Below, in pieces: positions 25,382 to 34,109 of a stretch of 64,000 nucleotides of DNA (the first letter of the stretch is position 1; the number at the start of each line of letters is the position of its first letter). Under the pieces are notes generated by a model. That model saw only the letters and a list, made by a program, of their open reading frames with translations. It ran no database searches and was not told the origin of the DNA. The translations under genes were made by a program, and so were the position numbers. The stretch lies in NCBI GenBank assembly GCA_903892415.1, contig CAITIQ010000473.1:28174-92173 (forward strand), given 5' to 3'. The stretch comes from an uncultured delta proteobacterium. Its GTDB lineage: Bacteria > Myxococcota_A > Polyangia > Polyangiales > Polyangiaceae.

Positions 25382-26092
25382 ATGTTGTTGTGTGCAATCT
25401 CTACTTCGTCCGCCGTTGCCTCCGTGGCTCTGTTCCGTGCTGATTCGCTGCTCGCGACGCTGGAGTCCCCCGACCGAAAGCTCCATGCAGAGCGCCTTTT
25501 CTCGCTGATTGATGGAGTTTTGGCGGCTGCAGGCGTGACCCGTACGGAGCTTTCTGTGCTGGCCTGCGACGTCGGTCCAGGTTCGTTTACTGGCGTTCGC
25601 GTGGGGTTGGCTGCCGCCAGCGGAATCGTGCTTGGCCTCGGCATCCCGGCGGTCGGTGTCGGTGCACTTTCGTCGCTTGGGCAACTGGCCTTGATCGATA
25701 CGCAGGCCGAGTCGGTGTTGGTGGCGGTTGATGCTCAGAAGGGTGAGGTGTTCTTCGAGCAAATGACGCGAACGAGCTCGGTCCAGCGTGCAACTCTCGA
25801 CCGCGACGCCTATCGTGGGTTTGCGGCTGAGGCACGCAGCAAGGGGACGCTGCTCGTCGGCGCCATCCACGCCGAACTAGGGTTTGCAGCGTCGGATTTC
25901 GTGGCGCAAGCGCCCCACGCGGTCGCGATTGGTCGCACTGCGATCCTCGCGAGGCAGCAGCGTCCGATGCCCGGAGTCCTTCAAAGTGAGGACCCCAGCG
26001 TCGCCTTCGAACCGGTCTACGGCAGGGACGCGGATGCGACCCCGCTATCCGAACAAACCGGGCCCTTTGCCCGCCCGCGTGCGTCTGATTGA
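25382..26092 (+). CDS. tsaB: tRNA t6A biosynthesis protein TsaB
   Basis: A 236-residue ASKHA-fold protein: N-terminus LLCAISTSSAVASVALF, then LHAERLFSLID, the characteristic DVGPGSFTGVRVGLAAASGI and an interface helix. TsaB is the inactive partner of TsaD and with TsaE makes N6-threonylcarbamoyl-adenosine at position 37 of ANN-decoding tRNAs. tsaD, tsaE and tsaC are not in the window. Length is normal. Confidence 0.93.
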   Translation: MLLCAISTSSAVASVALFRADSLLATLESPDRKLHAERLFSLIDGVLAAAGVTRTELSVLACDVGPGSFTGVRVGLAAASGIVLGLGIPAVGVGALSSLGQLALIDTQAESVLVAVDAQKGEVFFEQMTRTSSVQRATLDRDAYRGFAAEARSKGTLLVGAIHAELGFAASDFVAQAPHAVAIGRTAILARQQRPMPGVLQSEDPSVAFEPVYGRDADATPLSEQTGPFARPRASD

Positions 26093-26148
26093 GACCGACG
26101 AGCTGAACACTGGTAACCTTCGCCCGCAGGAAATTGGGAGACCACGTT

Positions 26149-26940
26149 TTGGAGAATCCAGAGCACGAATCCGAGGTGGGACCTGCCTCGGGAGAACCGT
26201 TGGAGCCCGCGGATGAGCCTACGGCGGACGGCCACGAGGGCTTTGTTAGCGGTGGTGAGCCCGCTCAGTCTTCGTCGCACGGAGAGCGGCTTCGAGCTCG
26301 CTTTGGTCGCAGTTTCGAGGCCGGCGAGGTGGTCTTCCGCGAGGGCGAGCCAGGGACGAACGCCTATCTCCTCGAGGAGGGGCGCGTCCGACTGATCAAG
26401 CGGGTGCGTGGCGTGGAGCGCTCGCTCATGGTGCTCAAGCCAGGGGACCTTTTTGGTGAGTCGGCCCTGCTGGCGGGGGCGCAACGCTCCTCGACGGCTA
26501 TTGCCGTGACGCCTGGCTTCGCGTTGAGCCTCGATCAGCAGACGTTGCAGAATCTGCTGGAGAGAAACCCGGTGGTGGCTTCTCGGCTGATCAAGCAGCT
26601 GGTGCGCCGGCTTCGGGATGCGGAGGATCAGATCGAGATCATGATGCTCTCCGACACCCAGTCGAAGGTCGTGAGCGCGCTGCTGAAGCTCGCTCAAAAC
26701 CACTTTGATGCGGCCGCTCCTGGGCCAATTTCATTCTCGATCACGCCGATGGAGCTTTCGACCCGCGTCGGCTTGGACGTGGATACGGTCAAACGCGTGG
26801 TTCAGGAGCTGCGGGACGGCCAGTACTTGCGCGTGCTCGATGAACGGTTGGAGGTGCCAGACCTCGATGCGCTACGCCGGCTCTTTGCCTTGCTTGGCGT
26901 CAAGGACGAGATTCGGGGCACCCCGGACGAGTCGGCCTGA
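26149..26940 (+). CDS. Crp/Fnr-family transcriptional regulator
   Basis: 263 residues: a polar N-terminal extension of about 45 residues, a cyclic-nucleotide-binding-type beta barrel (FEAGEVVFREGEPGTNAYLLEEG; PGDLFGESALLAG), a long dimer helix and a winged helix (MELSTRVGLDVDTVKRVVQELRD). The phosphate-binding cassette lacks the full RTA sequence, so the ligand is uncertain, and there are no cysteines for Fe-S as in Fnr. A TTG at 26149 with GGGAG 8 bases upstream is preferred over the TTG at 26134, whose AGGA is too close. Confidence 0.85.
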   Translation: MENPEHESEVGPASGEPLEPADEPTADGHEGFVSGGEPAQSSSHGERLRARFGRSFEAGEVVFREGEPGTNAYLLEEGRVRLIKRVRGVERSLMVLKPGDLFGESALLAGAQRSSTAIAVTPGFALSLDQQTLQNLLERNPVVASRLIKQLVRRLRDAEDQIEIMMLSDTQSKVVSALLKLAQNHFDAAAPGPISFSITPMELSTRVGLDVDTVKRVVQELRDGQYLRVLDERLEVPDLDALRRLFALLGVKDEIRGTPDESA

Positions 26941-27000
26941 GCGGGCCAAAAAGATTCGTCGCAAAAAATTTGGCCTGACGCGACAAGGTTGGGTAGGCGC

Positions 27001-27855
27001 ATGGCCATGCTGCCCGAAAGATCGATGGTTCTGACGCTCGTTGCCGGCGTGTTTGCCGCGGGCTGTATCGGTCCGGCCTCCGATATTCCAGACCCGAAGT
27101 CGCAGGCCGTTGCAGACGTGGCCTCCGACGAATTCAAGAAGGGCCACCTGCGCGAGGCTCTCGCCAAGGTCAACGAGGCCCTCGAACTCGACCGCGGTAA
27201 CCATGAAGCCGCGCTGCTGGGCGCCCACGTTTACCTAGCGTTTTGCGCCAGGGACGCGGGCTCGAGTGATTGCCGGTTCGATGATGCCGAGCGCTTGGCG
27301 CGCTTGGCGGTGGACAAGGCGCCTGACTACCGCGAGGCGAAGAACTCGCTCGGCGTGATCCTCGTCCACCAAAAGAAGTACGACGAAGCGATTGCCGTGC
27401 TCAAGCCACTCTCTGAGGACATTCTCTACTCCTCACCGCAGATGGCGTGGGGCAACCTTGGTTGGGCCTACTTGGAGTCGGAGCAAGTGGACCTGGCGAT
27501 CGACGCTCTCAGGAGGTCCGTTGCAGCACAGGCCGCGTTCTGTGTCGGGAACCACCGGCTTGGCTTGGCGTACGAGCGCAAAGGAGATCTGCAGGCCGCA
27601 AAGGTTGCTTTCACTCGTGCGCTGGAGACCGAGCGCCCAGAGTGTCAGCGTATTCAGGAGGCTTGGGAAGGCCGAGCGCGAGTGTCTGAGCGTCTGGGTT
27701 TGGTCGAAGACGCGCGACGTGACTCGAAGCAGTGCGCAAAGATGTCCAGCGTGTCCCCATCGGGAGCTCGTTGCGGTAGCCTTCTGGCTTCGTTACCGGT
27801 CGCTAGTGTCTCTGAGGAGGGTGCAGCCGTGGAGCCCTCTTCAGAGGGTGGGTAA
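27001..27855 (+). CDS. TPR lipoprotein similar to Tgl/PilF
   Basis: 284 residues: lipoprotein signal with lipobox FAAGC (Cys22), then several tetratricopeptide repeats (DEFKKGHLREALAKVNEALE; KNSLGVILVHQKKYDEAIAV; NLGWAYLESEQVDLAIDALR; LGLAYERKGDLQAAKVAFTR) and a short polar tail. Number and arrangement resemble PilF/PilW and myxobacterial Tgl, outer membrane pilotins needed for PilQ secretin assembly. It ends with SSEGG after a low-complexity tail. No pilus gene is adjacent, so this is a family-level call. Another in-frame ATG lies at 27007. Confidence 0.72.
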   Translation: MAMLPERSMVLTLVAGVFAAGCIGPASDIPDPKSQAVADVASDEFKKGHLREALAKVNEALELDRGNHEAALLGAHVYLAFCARDAGSSDCRFDDAERLARLAVDKAPDYREAKNSLGVILVHQKKYDEAIAVLKPLSEDILYSSPQMAWGNLGWAYLESEQVDLAIDALRRSVAAQAAFCVGNHRLGLAYERKGDLQAAKVAFTRALETERPECQRIQEAWEGRARVSERLGLVEDARRDSKQCAKMSSVSPSGARCGSLLASLPVASVSEEGAAVEPSSEGG

Positions 27856-28011
27856 GCTTGGAGCTCCCTTCGAGGGGCCGGCATCCTACCCAGCCGTAAA
27901 AAATAAATAATTGTCAAGAGCGAAAGCTCCTCCAAGATCCGCTACCAACAGTTCGGTCGCGCCAGCTCCCCTCGGTTTTTCGAGAGTCTGGTGGGACCCG
28001 CAGTTGGAACG

Positions 28012-28452
28012 ATGGAGTCGATTGGCCGTTACCTGAAGGGCATGCGAGAAGCCCGTGGAATGAGCGTCGAAGAGATCGCTCGGGCCACGCGTATTCCGAT
28101 CTCCTCCATCGAGCGGGTCGAGGGCGACCATTTCGATGACCTTCCTGGTGAAGTCTTCGTTCGGGGTTTCTTGCGTGCCTACGCTCGGGCGGTTCATGCC
28201 CCGGTGGACGAGGTCTTGGCGCGCTACACCTCGAGTCGTCGGGTTGCGGCTGTCACTCCGCTTCCTTTGTCGACGCCGGAAGGGCGCCGGCCTTCCGGTC
28301 GTCGGGTTGGTGTGGCCATTGCGTTCGTCCTGTTGCTGATCCTGTTTACGGTTGCGGTCAGCATCGTGATGCGACCTCGGCGTCAGGGCGCTCCGCGCGA
28401 ACTCTCCCAGCTCACTCCGTCGAGCATGGTTTCGCAGCCCAGCGACGGGTGA
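28012..28452 (+). CDS. RodZ-like HTH membrane protein (short form)
   Basis: 146 residues: an HTH_25-type helix-turn-helix (GRYLKGMREARGMSVEEIAR; TRIPISSIERVEGDHFDDLP; GEVFVRGFLRAYARAVH), a basic linker and one TM helix (about residues 99-122) with a short periplasmic tail. RodZ uses such a helix-turn-helix to bind MreB and steer cell wall synthesis. The periplasmic part is only about 20 residues, much shorter than in E. coli RodZ. It overlaps recO by four bases (GTGA). Confidence 0.78.
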   Translation: MESIGRYLKGMREARGMSVEEIARATRIPISSIERVEGDHFDDLPGEVFVRGFLRAYARAVHAPVDEVLARYTSSRRVAAVTPLPLSTPEGRRPSGRRVGVAIAFVLLLILFTVAVSIVMRPRRQGAPRELSQLTPSSMVSQPSDG

Positions 28453-29174
28453 GCCCGGTTCGGAGCCGCCGTCTCTTCGAGACGGTGGAGACGCGGGCAC
28501 TCATCCTTGGTCGCGTCCCGGTCGGCGACGCGGATTTGCTTCTGCAACTGCTTACCGAAGAGCGCGGCTTGCTCTCGGTGTCGGCACGTTCGGCGCGTCG
28601 GGCACGCTCGGCCTTTGGCGTGCTCGAGCCGATTCACACGTTGTTCGTCCGGCTCGCGCTCTTCGAGGGGAGGGACGTGGCGAACTTGCGCGAGTCCCGA
28701 GTCGAGCGCTCGCGGCTCCCGATCCTCGATGACGAGCAACGGCTCAACTCGGCGCTAGAGCTGCTGCGACTGGTACGAACAGCGGTGCAGCCAGGAGCTC
28801 GGGACCCGGGCCTTTTTTCTGTCGTTGAAGACGCGCTCGAGCTCTTGGCGGAGGCTGGAGACGTCCGTCGAGCGTTGCTCTTTTCGAGCTTTCGCGTGAT
28901 CGGCGAGCTGGGCTATTCGCTCGAGCTCAGCGCGTGCGTTCGCTGCGGCAAGGTCTGTGGCAGTGACTCGGCTTCGCTGCTCGATCCTTCGCGCGGTGGG
29001 CTGGTCTGCCGCGCTTGTGGTGGTGGACCCATCTTCCTTTCCGCCTCCGAACGTCGACATACGCTCGCTCTGATTGAGAGCGCCGACGTGAACGTCGAAG
29101 AAACCCTGATCGATAAGCTGTTCGAGGCGCTCGACACCCTCGTCAAGGGCTACCTCTCGTCAAGTCGCCGCTAG
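28449..29174 (+). CDS. recO: DNA repair protein RecO
   Basis: 241 residues: N-terminal OB fold (ETRALILGRVPVGDADLLLQ; TEERGLLSVSARSARRA), helical domain, and a C-terminal zinc finger with two CxxC pairs (CVRCGKVCG; CRACGGG). RecO loads RecA onto SSB-covered DNA with RecR. GTG start overlapping the RodZ-like stop; its end converges with and overlaps the APH-like gene by 15 bases. Confidence 0.9.
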   Translation: MSPVRSRRLFETVETRALILGRVPVGDADLLLQLLTEERGLLSVSARSARRARSAFGVLEPIHTLFVRLALFEGRDVANLRESRVERSRLPILDDEQRLNSALELLRLVRTAVQPGARDPGLFSVVEDALELLAEAGDVRRALLFSSFRVIGELGYSLELSACVRCGKVCGSDSASLLDPSRGGLVCRACGGGPIFLSASERRHTLALIESADVNVEETLIDKLFEALDTLVKGYLSSSRR

Positions 29175-30323
29175 GCGCGTTGCTACGCTCACCCTGAGCA
29201 ACGCGAGATCTTCGGCTGCGAGCGCTGTTTCGATCTCGTTGGGGTCGAAGCTCCTGCCCTCCAACCAATGGATAGCGATGCCCAAAAGCACGCACCTCAG
29301 CTCGGTCGTCACCGCGGGGTACCAGATCGGACTGGCCAGAACGAGCAGTCTCCAGGCGAGAAATGGCGCCATTCGCTTTAGCACCAGCGGGTCGTTCGTG
29401 CGTGCGAGGTACTCGGCGAAGAAGGTCTTCCACAAGGCGCCAAAGCCCGTCGGCCAGGCGTTAGGGAAGCGCAAGCCACCAAACAGGTAGTTGACCGCCA
29501 AAGCCGAAAGATCGTCGGCCGCATCCCCCAGTCCGCCGCGGCTCGCATCCAGGGCCGTGAAGTCGACTCCTTCGCGGAACAGCAGGTTGTAGGGGTGGAA
29601 GTCACCGTGGGTTCGGCACAGTGGGGGAGGCTCGACCCGACCGAGCCGCCATCGCCAGCGCAGCGCTAGCTCCTCGATACGGACCAGTAGCTCCCTGTCG
29701 GCAAAGTCGCGTGGATAGCTATCGACGAGGCCGAAGATTCCTTCGCCACTGCCGAGCAAATCGCGGACTGCGCGTTGATAGAGCTCACCGCTGTTTGGTC
29801 CCTGATACGGCGCGTGAAGCTCGGCGAGATGTTGCGCCAGCCGGGTTGCTCGCTCGAGATCGCGCTTCAAAGCGACCTGCTCCTTCTCGATTCTGCGAAG
29901 GTCGTCGGCGTACAGCGTTCCCTCGACGTAGTTGGTCAGCAGGTAGAATTCGCCACCGCCTTGCAGCGCGACAAGCTTGTCCCCGCAAAGCGCGCCGACC
30001 TCGAGCACGCGCAAGTGCTGCGGCTGCTCGGCGAAGGTGTCCGCTGCCAGCAAGGTCAAGCAGGCTCGATCCGAACGGCGATCATGGCCGAACCAGTTGG
30101 GTGCTTGCGTGCGAAAGACGGCGGTCTGCTCTTGCCCGTGGGCGCGATAGCGAAGTCGGAGCGGCAGGCCGTAACCGATCTGCTTCAGCTCGCCCGCCGC
30201 GCGATCCGCCGCGATCGGCTCCACGACGAGTTGTTCAACGTGAGTCCCCTCGCGGCGCTCAATCATCTCGCGCAGCGCCTCCATCAAAACGACGTCACCC
30301 CCAGCTCTGTTCGATGGGATCAT
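29160..30323 (-). CDS. APH-family (aminoglycoside-phosphotransferase-like) small-molecule kinase
   Basis: 387 residues of the protein-kinase-like APH/choline kinase fold. Catalytic loop H239-G-D-F-H-P-Y-N246, metal-binding ALDASRGGLGDAADDLS (Asp of the DFG equivalent), and an N-lobe with VVEPIAADRAAGELKQIGYG. Relatives phosphorylate choline, homoserine, sugars or antibiotics; the substrate here is not evident. Its ATG overlaps the stop of the APS-kinase-like gene (ATGA), so the two are almost certainly made together. Confidence 0.78.
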   Translation of the reverse strand: MIPSNRAGGDVVLMEALREMIERREGTHVEQLVVEPIAADRAAGELKQIGYGLPLRLRYRAHGQEQTAVFRTQAPNWFGHDRRSDRACLTLLAADTFAEQPQHLRVLEVGALCGDKLVALQGGGEFYLLTNYVEGTLYADDLRRIEKEQVALKRDLERATRLAQHLAELHAPYQGPNSGELYQRAVRDLLGSGEGIFGLVDSYPRDFADRELLVRIEELALRWRWRLGRVEPPPLCRTHGDFHPYNLLFREGVDFTALDASRGGLGDAADDLSALAVNYLFGGLRFPNAWPTGFGALWKTFFAEYLARTNDPLVLKRMAPFLAWRLLVLASPIWYPAVTTELRCVLLGIAIHWLEGRSFDPNEIETALAAEDLALLRVSVATRLAAT

Positions 30324-30841
30324 GACGCCACCCTCATCACGCGATCGACGATCCTTGCGATGCCCGCGAGGTCATGTCCGCCGTTGGCGACGAGATCCGG
30401 TGCGGGGGGCGCTTCGAATGCCTCGCCCGGGAAGTCCTCGAGCTGGCCGCTGCGCGCACGATGGTAGAGCCCCTTGCTGTCGCGCTGTTCGCATTCACGA
30501 AACGCCGTGTCCACCAGGACCTCCAGGAAGGACCCGGCGAGTTCGCGGGCAATCTCGCGGTACTCCAACTTGTGCGCAGTAGCCGGCACCAACACGATGT
30601 GGCCCTGTCTGCATAGCAGCGCCGCCAAGCGGGCCAACGTCGTGTAGAAAGCGGTGCGCCCCTCCGGTGAGTAGCCATGAGGAGGAACGATCGCCGCCCG
30701 CACCTCATCGCCGTCGAGCGCGACGCAGCTATGTCCGCGGCGAATGAGTTCTCGTCGGACAGCCTCCGCCAACGTGCTTTTCCCCGCTGAGGGCAAGCCG
30801 GTGAACCAAACAACAACTCCGTGGGGTTGGGCTACGGTCAT
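30320..30841 (-). CDS. APS-kinase (CysC)-like P-loop kinase with altered substrate motifs
   Basis: 173 residues. Walker A is G15-L-P-S-A-G-K-S-T23, followed by ALDGDEVRAAIV and the C-terminal EVLVDTAFRECEQRDSKGLY typical of adenylylsulfate kinase. Two parts that in true CysC contact APS differ: the DRxENIRR-type helix reads EGRTAFYTT and the ISPYR-type loop reads PATAHKLEYR. No ATP sulfurylase gene is nearby. Phosphorylation of something other than APS is therefore likely. ATG at 30839-30841 is chosen where family proteins begin; the frame is open further upstream. It is co-translated with the APH-like kinase. Confidence 0.72.
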   Translation of the reverse strand: MTVAQPHGVVVWFTGLPSAGKSTLAEAVRRELIRRGHSCVALDGDEVRAAIVPPHGYSPEGRTAFYTTLARLAALLCRQGHIVLVPATAHKLEYREIARELAGSFLEVLVDTAFRECEQRDSKGLYHRARSGQLEDFPGEAFEAPPAPDLVANGGHDLAGIARIVDRVMRVAS

Positions 30842-31012
30842 ATCGCGAACCTTTGCCGAGCAAGCTTCAGGCCACGAGTTCGCAGCATTTCTCCCGGGCG
30901 CCTTTTTCAGGGCGTGCAAACCGTTCGTGGGAACGCAGAAGCTTCGCGAGAACGAAGAAACGGCGAGTCATTGGCTGCATACCCGCGCGAGGGCTCAGGC
31001 ATACTTCGTACC

Positions 31013-32047
31013 ATGAGACGCTTTTTGCCTTTTGCGCTGTTGGCGGCAGCATGCAGCGCGAACTCATCGACGGGGCTTTCGGATGGCGGGGCTGGAGGTG
31101 CTGCACAAGGCGGGGCAGGAGGGGTGGGCGCTGGTGGTGGGCTCCCCGGCCGCTTCACGTACAGCGTCGAGGCCGAGGTCTTTCGCATCGAGGCGGCTTT
31201 GGGAGCGACGCCGGAGAACGTCAGTGAAGCGCTCGGCCGCTTCGGAAGCGGCGGCGACGCCTGGTTGATGCCCTCGCCAAACGGCGAGCAGCTGGTGCTC
31301 GTAACCTCCAAGTTGGAGTGCTCCAACGGCTCGTGCTTGGCCGTCACGGATGAAGCGTTTTCGTTCCTCGCTACGGTGACGCCGGGCGGCAACGACGTTT
31401 CCGTTTTGGGCTCACCCGCGATCACGAATGCAGGGGACACCGTGGTCTACCCAGGCGCCGGCGGGCCGCATGAGGTCGACTTATTCCTCACGACGAAAAG
31501 CGACGACAGTTGGAGCGAGCCGGTTCTGTTGACCGGAGACTCGACGTTCCCATTCAACAATACGGCCTCCCTCTCGTTCGACGAGACTCGAGTTCTCTTC
31601 GAATGTGGCTTCGACCCTTACCCCAATGGTCCCGCGCCAGAATCGGACGGGACAGCTGCTTGTGAAGTCCAGCTCGATGGGTCGGGTTTCCGCGTCCTTG
31701 TCGACTCGATGGCGTTACCAGACGCCGGTGCGGTTTTTCTCCAGTCCCCTCACGATTCGTTGGATGGGGTGTTGTTCCAGGGCAGCTGGCCGATCGATGG
31801 TGAAACGACGCAGACGATTTGGCTTTTGCCGCCCGAGGGCGAGCCGCAGCCCGCGGCGGCTACGTTGGGGCGAGCAGTCTCGCCGTGCGGACTCAAAAAT
31901 GGTCGCTTTGGTGCCTTGTGGCTCGAAGGCCGTGACAACTTCGACGGGCGGCTGGAGCTGACGTTGATGGAGCGAGACGGAACCATCGCTGGAGTGCTGA
32001 CGCCGGGGGTGAGCGTCTACGGTGTTGCGATCGGCTGCTCAGACTAA
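31013..32047 (+). CDS. Lipoprotein with Gly/Ala-rich linker and TolB-like repeats
   Basis: 344 residues. MRRFLPFALLAAACSANSS is a lipoprotein signal (lipobox LAAAC). A linker of about 22 Gly/Ala residues follows, then a beta-rich domain whose blocks (SPNGEQLVLV; ITNAGDTVVYPG; SFDETRVLFECG) resemble PD40/TolB-type propeller blades. Two or three cysteine pairs suggest disulfides. The frame is open upstream, but that part is antisense to the APS-kinase-like gene. Probably a surface or periplasmic sensor or binding protein; partner unknown. Confidence 0.7.
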   Translation: MRRFLPFALLAAACSANSSTGLSDGGAGGAAQGGAGGVGAGGGLPGRFTYSVEAEVFRIEAALGATPENVSEALGRFGSGGDAWLMPSPNGEQLVLVTSKLECSNGSCLAVTDEAFSFLATVTPGGNDVSVLGSPAITNAGDTVVYPGAGGPHEVDLFLTTKSDDSWSEPVLLTGDSTFPFNNTASLSFDETRVLFECGFDPYPNGPAPESDGTAACEVQLDGSGFRVLVDSMALPDAGAVFLQSPHDSLDGVLFQGSWPIDGETTQTIWLLPPEGEPQPAAATLGRAVSPCGLKNGRFGALWLEGRDNFDGRLELTLMERDGTIAGVLTPGVSVYGVAIGCSD

Positions 32048-32072
32048 GCTTCGCGTCGCTCGCGTCGCTGGA

Positions 32073-32825
32073 TCAGCCGCGGGTGAAGCCCTTTTCATCC
32101 GCGGTACCGAGCAGCCGGTCCCACCACACAAAGGTTGGAGCGTAGTTGCAGGTGAACCGTTCGTGGTGTCGGTCGTGAAAGCGCGCTCCCCCGAGGAAGG
32201 GGATGAAGCGGCTCGGCCGCCAGGGAAGGTGATAGCCAATATGCACGCTAATGGCCTGCCACTGACGCACAGCCACCCAAATCAAGAGCGTGAAAAGATG
32301 CGGCCGCACGATGATCACCGCGAGCAGCGTGCCGAAGCCGGTGAATAGCGTCTCCAGCGGGTGGGCGTAGTTGGCGGCGGGGCCAAATGGGGTCACGTAC
32401 TTGTGGTGCACGTGGTGAATGGTCTTGTAGGCCCATTTTCCGTGCAGAGCCCGATGGGCGAAGTAGTGCCACGCGTCCTCGATCACGAAGGAAATCACCA
32501 GCGTGACAACGATCGAGAGCACGCCAGGTAACGGCGCATCTTTAGCGATGCCAAGCGCCGCAAAAACAGGAAAAGCGCCGATCGTTAAAGGGATCTCACT
32601 CGTCAGCTTGTGAAAGAAGATGTGCCTGATGCAGTGCAGCCACTCACCTGCGGAGTTGCTCTTGCGAGGCTGAAGCTTGTGCTTCTTGAGGCCAGCGTTG
32701 ATCTCGATGCGCCACGAGACGAGGGCCCCAATCAAGAACGAGACCGTCACCACCATGGTGGAGGACAACCCGAACAGCACAAAGTCGGAGCGACCGGCTA
32801 CGAGGGACTGCCACAGCTCGTTCAT
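32073..32825 (-). CDS. Fatty acid hydroxylase superfamily enzyme, C4-methylsterol-oxidase-like
   Basis: 250-residue membrane di-iron hydroxylase with the full histidine set: H120-Y-F-A-H124, H137-H-V-H-H141, H195/H199, H217-D-R-H-H221. The stretch around residues 137-157 (HHVHHKYVTPFGPAANYAHP) is especially close to eukaryotic ERG25/SMO C4-methylsterol monooxygenases, which remove methyl groups at C4 of sterols. Sterol synthesis is known in some Polyangia-related bacteria. No squalene epoxidase or oxidosqualene cyclase is in the window. Carotenoid or fatty acid hydroxylation is the alternative. Confidence 0.72.
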   Translation of the reverse strand: MNELWQSLVAGRSDFVLFGLSSTMVVTVSFLIGALVSWRIEINAGLKKHKLQPRKSNSAGEWLHCIRHIFFHKLTSEIPLTIGAFPVFAALGIAKDAPLPGVLSIVVTLVISFVIEDAWHYFAHRALHGKWAYKTIHHVHHKYVTPFGPAANYAHPLETLFTGFGTLLAVIIVRPHLFTLLIWVAVRQWQAISVHIGYHLPWRPSRFIPFLGGARFHDRHHERFTCNYAPTFVWWDRLLGTADEKGFTRG

Positions 32826-32856
32826 GTGCGTTCTTTCGTGAGCTTTTGCGGAGCTG

Positions 32857-34020
32857 TCAAGTTCCCGCCCAATAGCGTCGTTCGGCGATGGGCGTGCTCG
32901 CTCCTTTGCTCAGCTCCAAGTAGGGGCGCCCGGGCGCTCCGCGGGGGAAGGCAAAGCTGCCGGTGTTGGCGTAGCCAGCGTCGCTCGCCTCGCGATGCGC
33001 GTGGCCCATCACCACGAGCTTCGTCGGTGTGACCGCTCGTATTGCCTGCGCGCCCTCACGCAAACGTTCTGGAACCGAACCACCATAACGATCGTGACCG
33101 AGCGCCCACGAGAGTCCCATGGCCAGCCCACCAAGGCCGAGCAACCACTGGGCCTCTTTGCGTTTTCCCGCAGCAAATAGCCCAATTCCCCCCATCAACG
33201 CACAGGTTGCTGCCACCCTATCGAGGTAGAGACGCGAGAGCGTTTCGGGCAGCGAGGACATGGTCGGGCGAGCCACGAGTGAAAGCAGCGCGCGCAGCGA
33301 CGGGTCGTCCACGTTGTTGGCGAAGAAGTCCGCCTCGCGTGCTCGGCCGAGTTCTTGGTCGGTGCCACCGTTGCGAAACGGTCCGCTCGAAAGCACCGCG
33401 CGGAAGGCCGTGTCGAAGTATTTGAACACGACATAAGGGCCACGCCACTTGTACCAAGTGAACGCCGATACGAGCAGCTTGAGCGGTGTGCCGTCGTTGG
33501 CGTTGAGGTAGCGGAAGGCCCCTGTTGGCGCGATGAAGTCCTCGACGAAGCGAACGCCAAGGCTGCGTAGGTCGGCCGCCAAAGGGTGATCGGTTGCGTT
33601 GTCGGGATCGAAAAGATGGCCGTGTTCGAAGTGCACGCCCTCGTCTCGCAGGAACCAGGGGCTAGTGCGCAGCCTCCTGCGTGTTTCCGGTGCTAGCGAC
33701 AGCGCCGTTCCAACCATCTCTTCGGCACCCACCTCAGCCAGGGCTGAGTCGTGATTGCCTGCGAGCAGCCAGAGCTCACCGGCTTGGTCGAGATGTTGGC
33801 GCAAACAAACTTGGACCTCGGGCAGGGACTCGAAGGCGCGGCGCAGCGCCTCCTGCTTCGAAGTTCCAGGATGATCGGCCGAAAGGTCGAAGAGGTCCCC
33901 GGCGATCACGATGCGCGAGCCGGCATTGGCCTTCACCAAGGAGATAAAGTCGTCGACCACCGCGCGCGGGGTCTCCTTGACCAAATGTAGGTCTCCGAGG
34001 GCAATCGTTCGGGGAAACAT
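32857..34020 (-). CDS. Calcineurin-like metallophosphoesterase with membrane-type insertion
   Basis: 387 residues. Metal motifs are ALGDLHL, IAGDLFD, LAGNHD, FEHGH and MGHAH, in the usual order. Between the HGH and GHAH motifs lies a long insertion including two adjacent hydrophobic segments (about residues 275-310) that look like a TM hairpin or membrane-dipping element. This general form is seen in bacterial lipid-type phosphoesterases such as UDP-2,3-diacylglucosamine hydrolases, but the insertion is atypical and the substrate is not known. It lies 31 bases upstream of the hydroxylase on the same strand; they are probably in one operon. Confidence 0.72.
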   Translation of the reverse strand: MFPRTIALGDLHLVKETPRAVVDDFISLVKANAGSRIVIAGDLFDLSADHPGTSKQEALRRAFESLPEVQVCLRQHLDQAGELWLLAGNHDSALAEVGAEEMVGTALSLAPETRRRLRTSPWFLRDEGVHFEHGHLFDPDNATDHPLAADLRSLGVRFVEDFIAPTGAFRYLNANDGTPLKLLVSAFTWYKWRGPYVVFKYFDTAFRAVLSSGPFRNGGTDQELGRAREADFFANNVDDPSLRALLSLVARPTMSSLPETLSRLYLDRVAATCALMGGIGLFAAGKRKEAQWLLGLGGLAMGLSWALGHDRYGGSVPERLREGAQAIRAVTPTKLVVMGHAHREASDAGYANTGSFAFPRGAPGRPYLELSKGASTPIAERRYWAGT

Positions 34021-34109
34021 CGGCTCGCATCACGCCTCGTGCACGACTTGAGCGCAAGTGCGAAGCGTCAACGTGACTGAGTGGTCAAGGGATGGCATAG
34101 ACTCGGTCT

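Noticed and set aside
24447..25508. 353-codon open frame on the plus strand opposite the secreted protein gene
   Set aside because: No signal, domain or conserved motif. The minus strand carries a signal peptide and beta-barrel type protein instead.
27856..28011. AT-rich stretch with possible hairpins between the Tgl-like and RodZ-like genes
   Set aside because: Stems of 4-5 bp only; no terminator or promoter could be defended.
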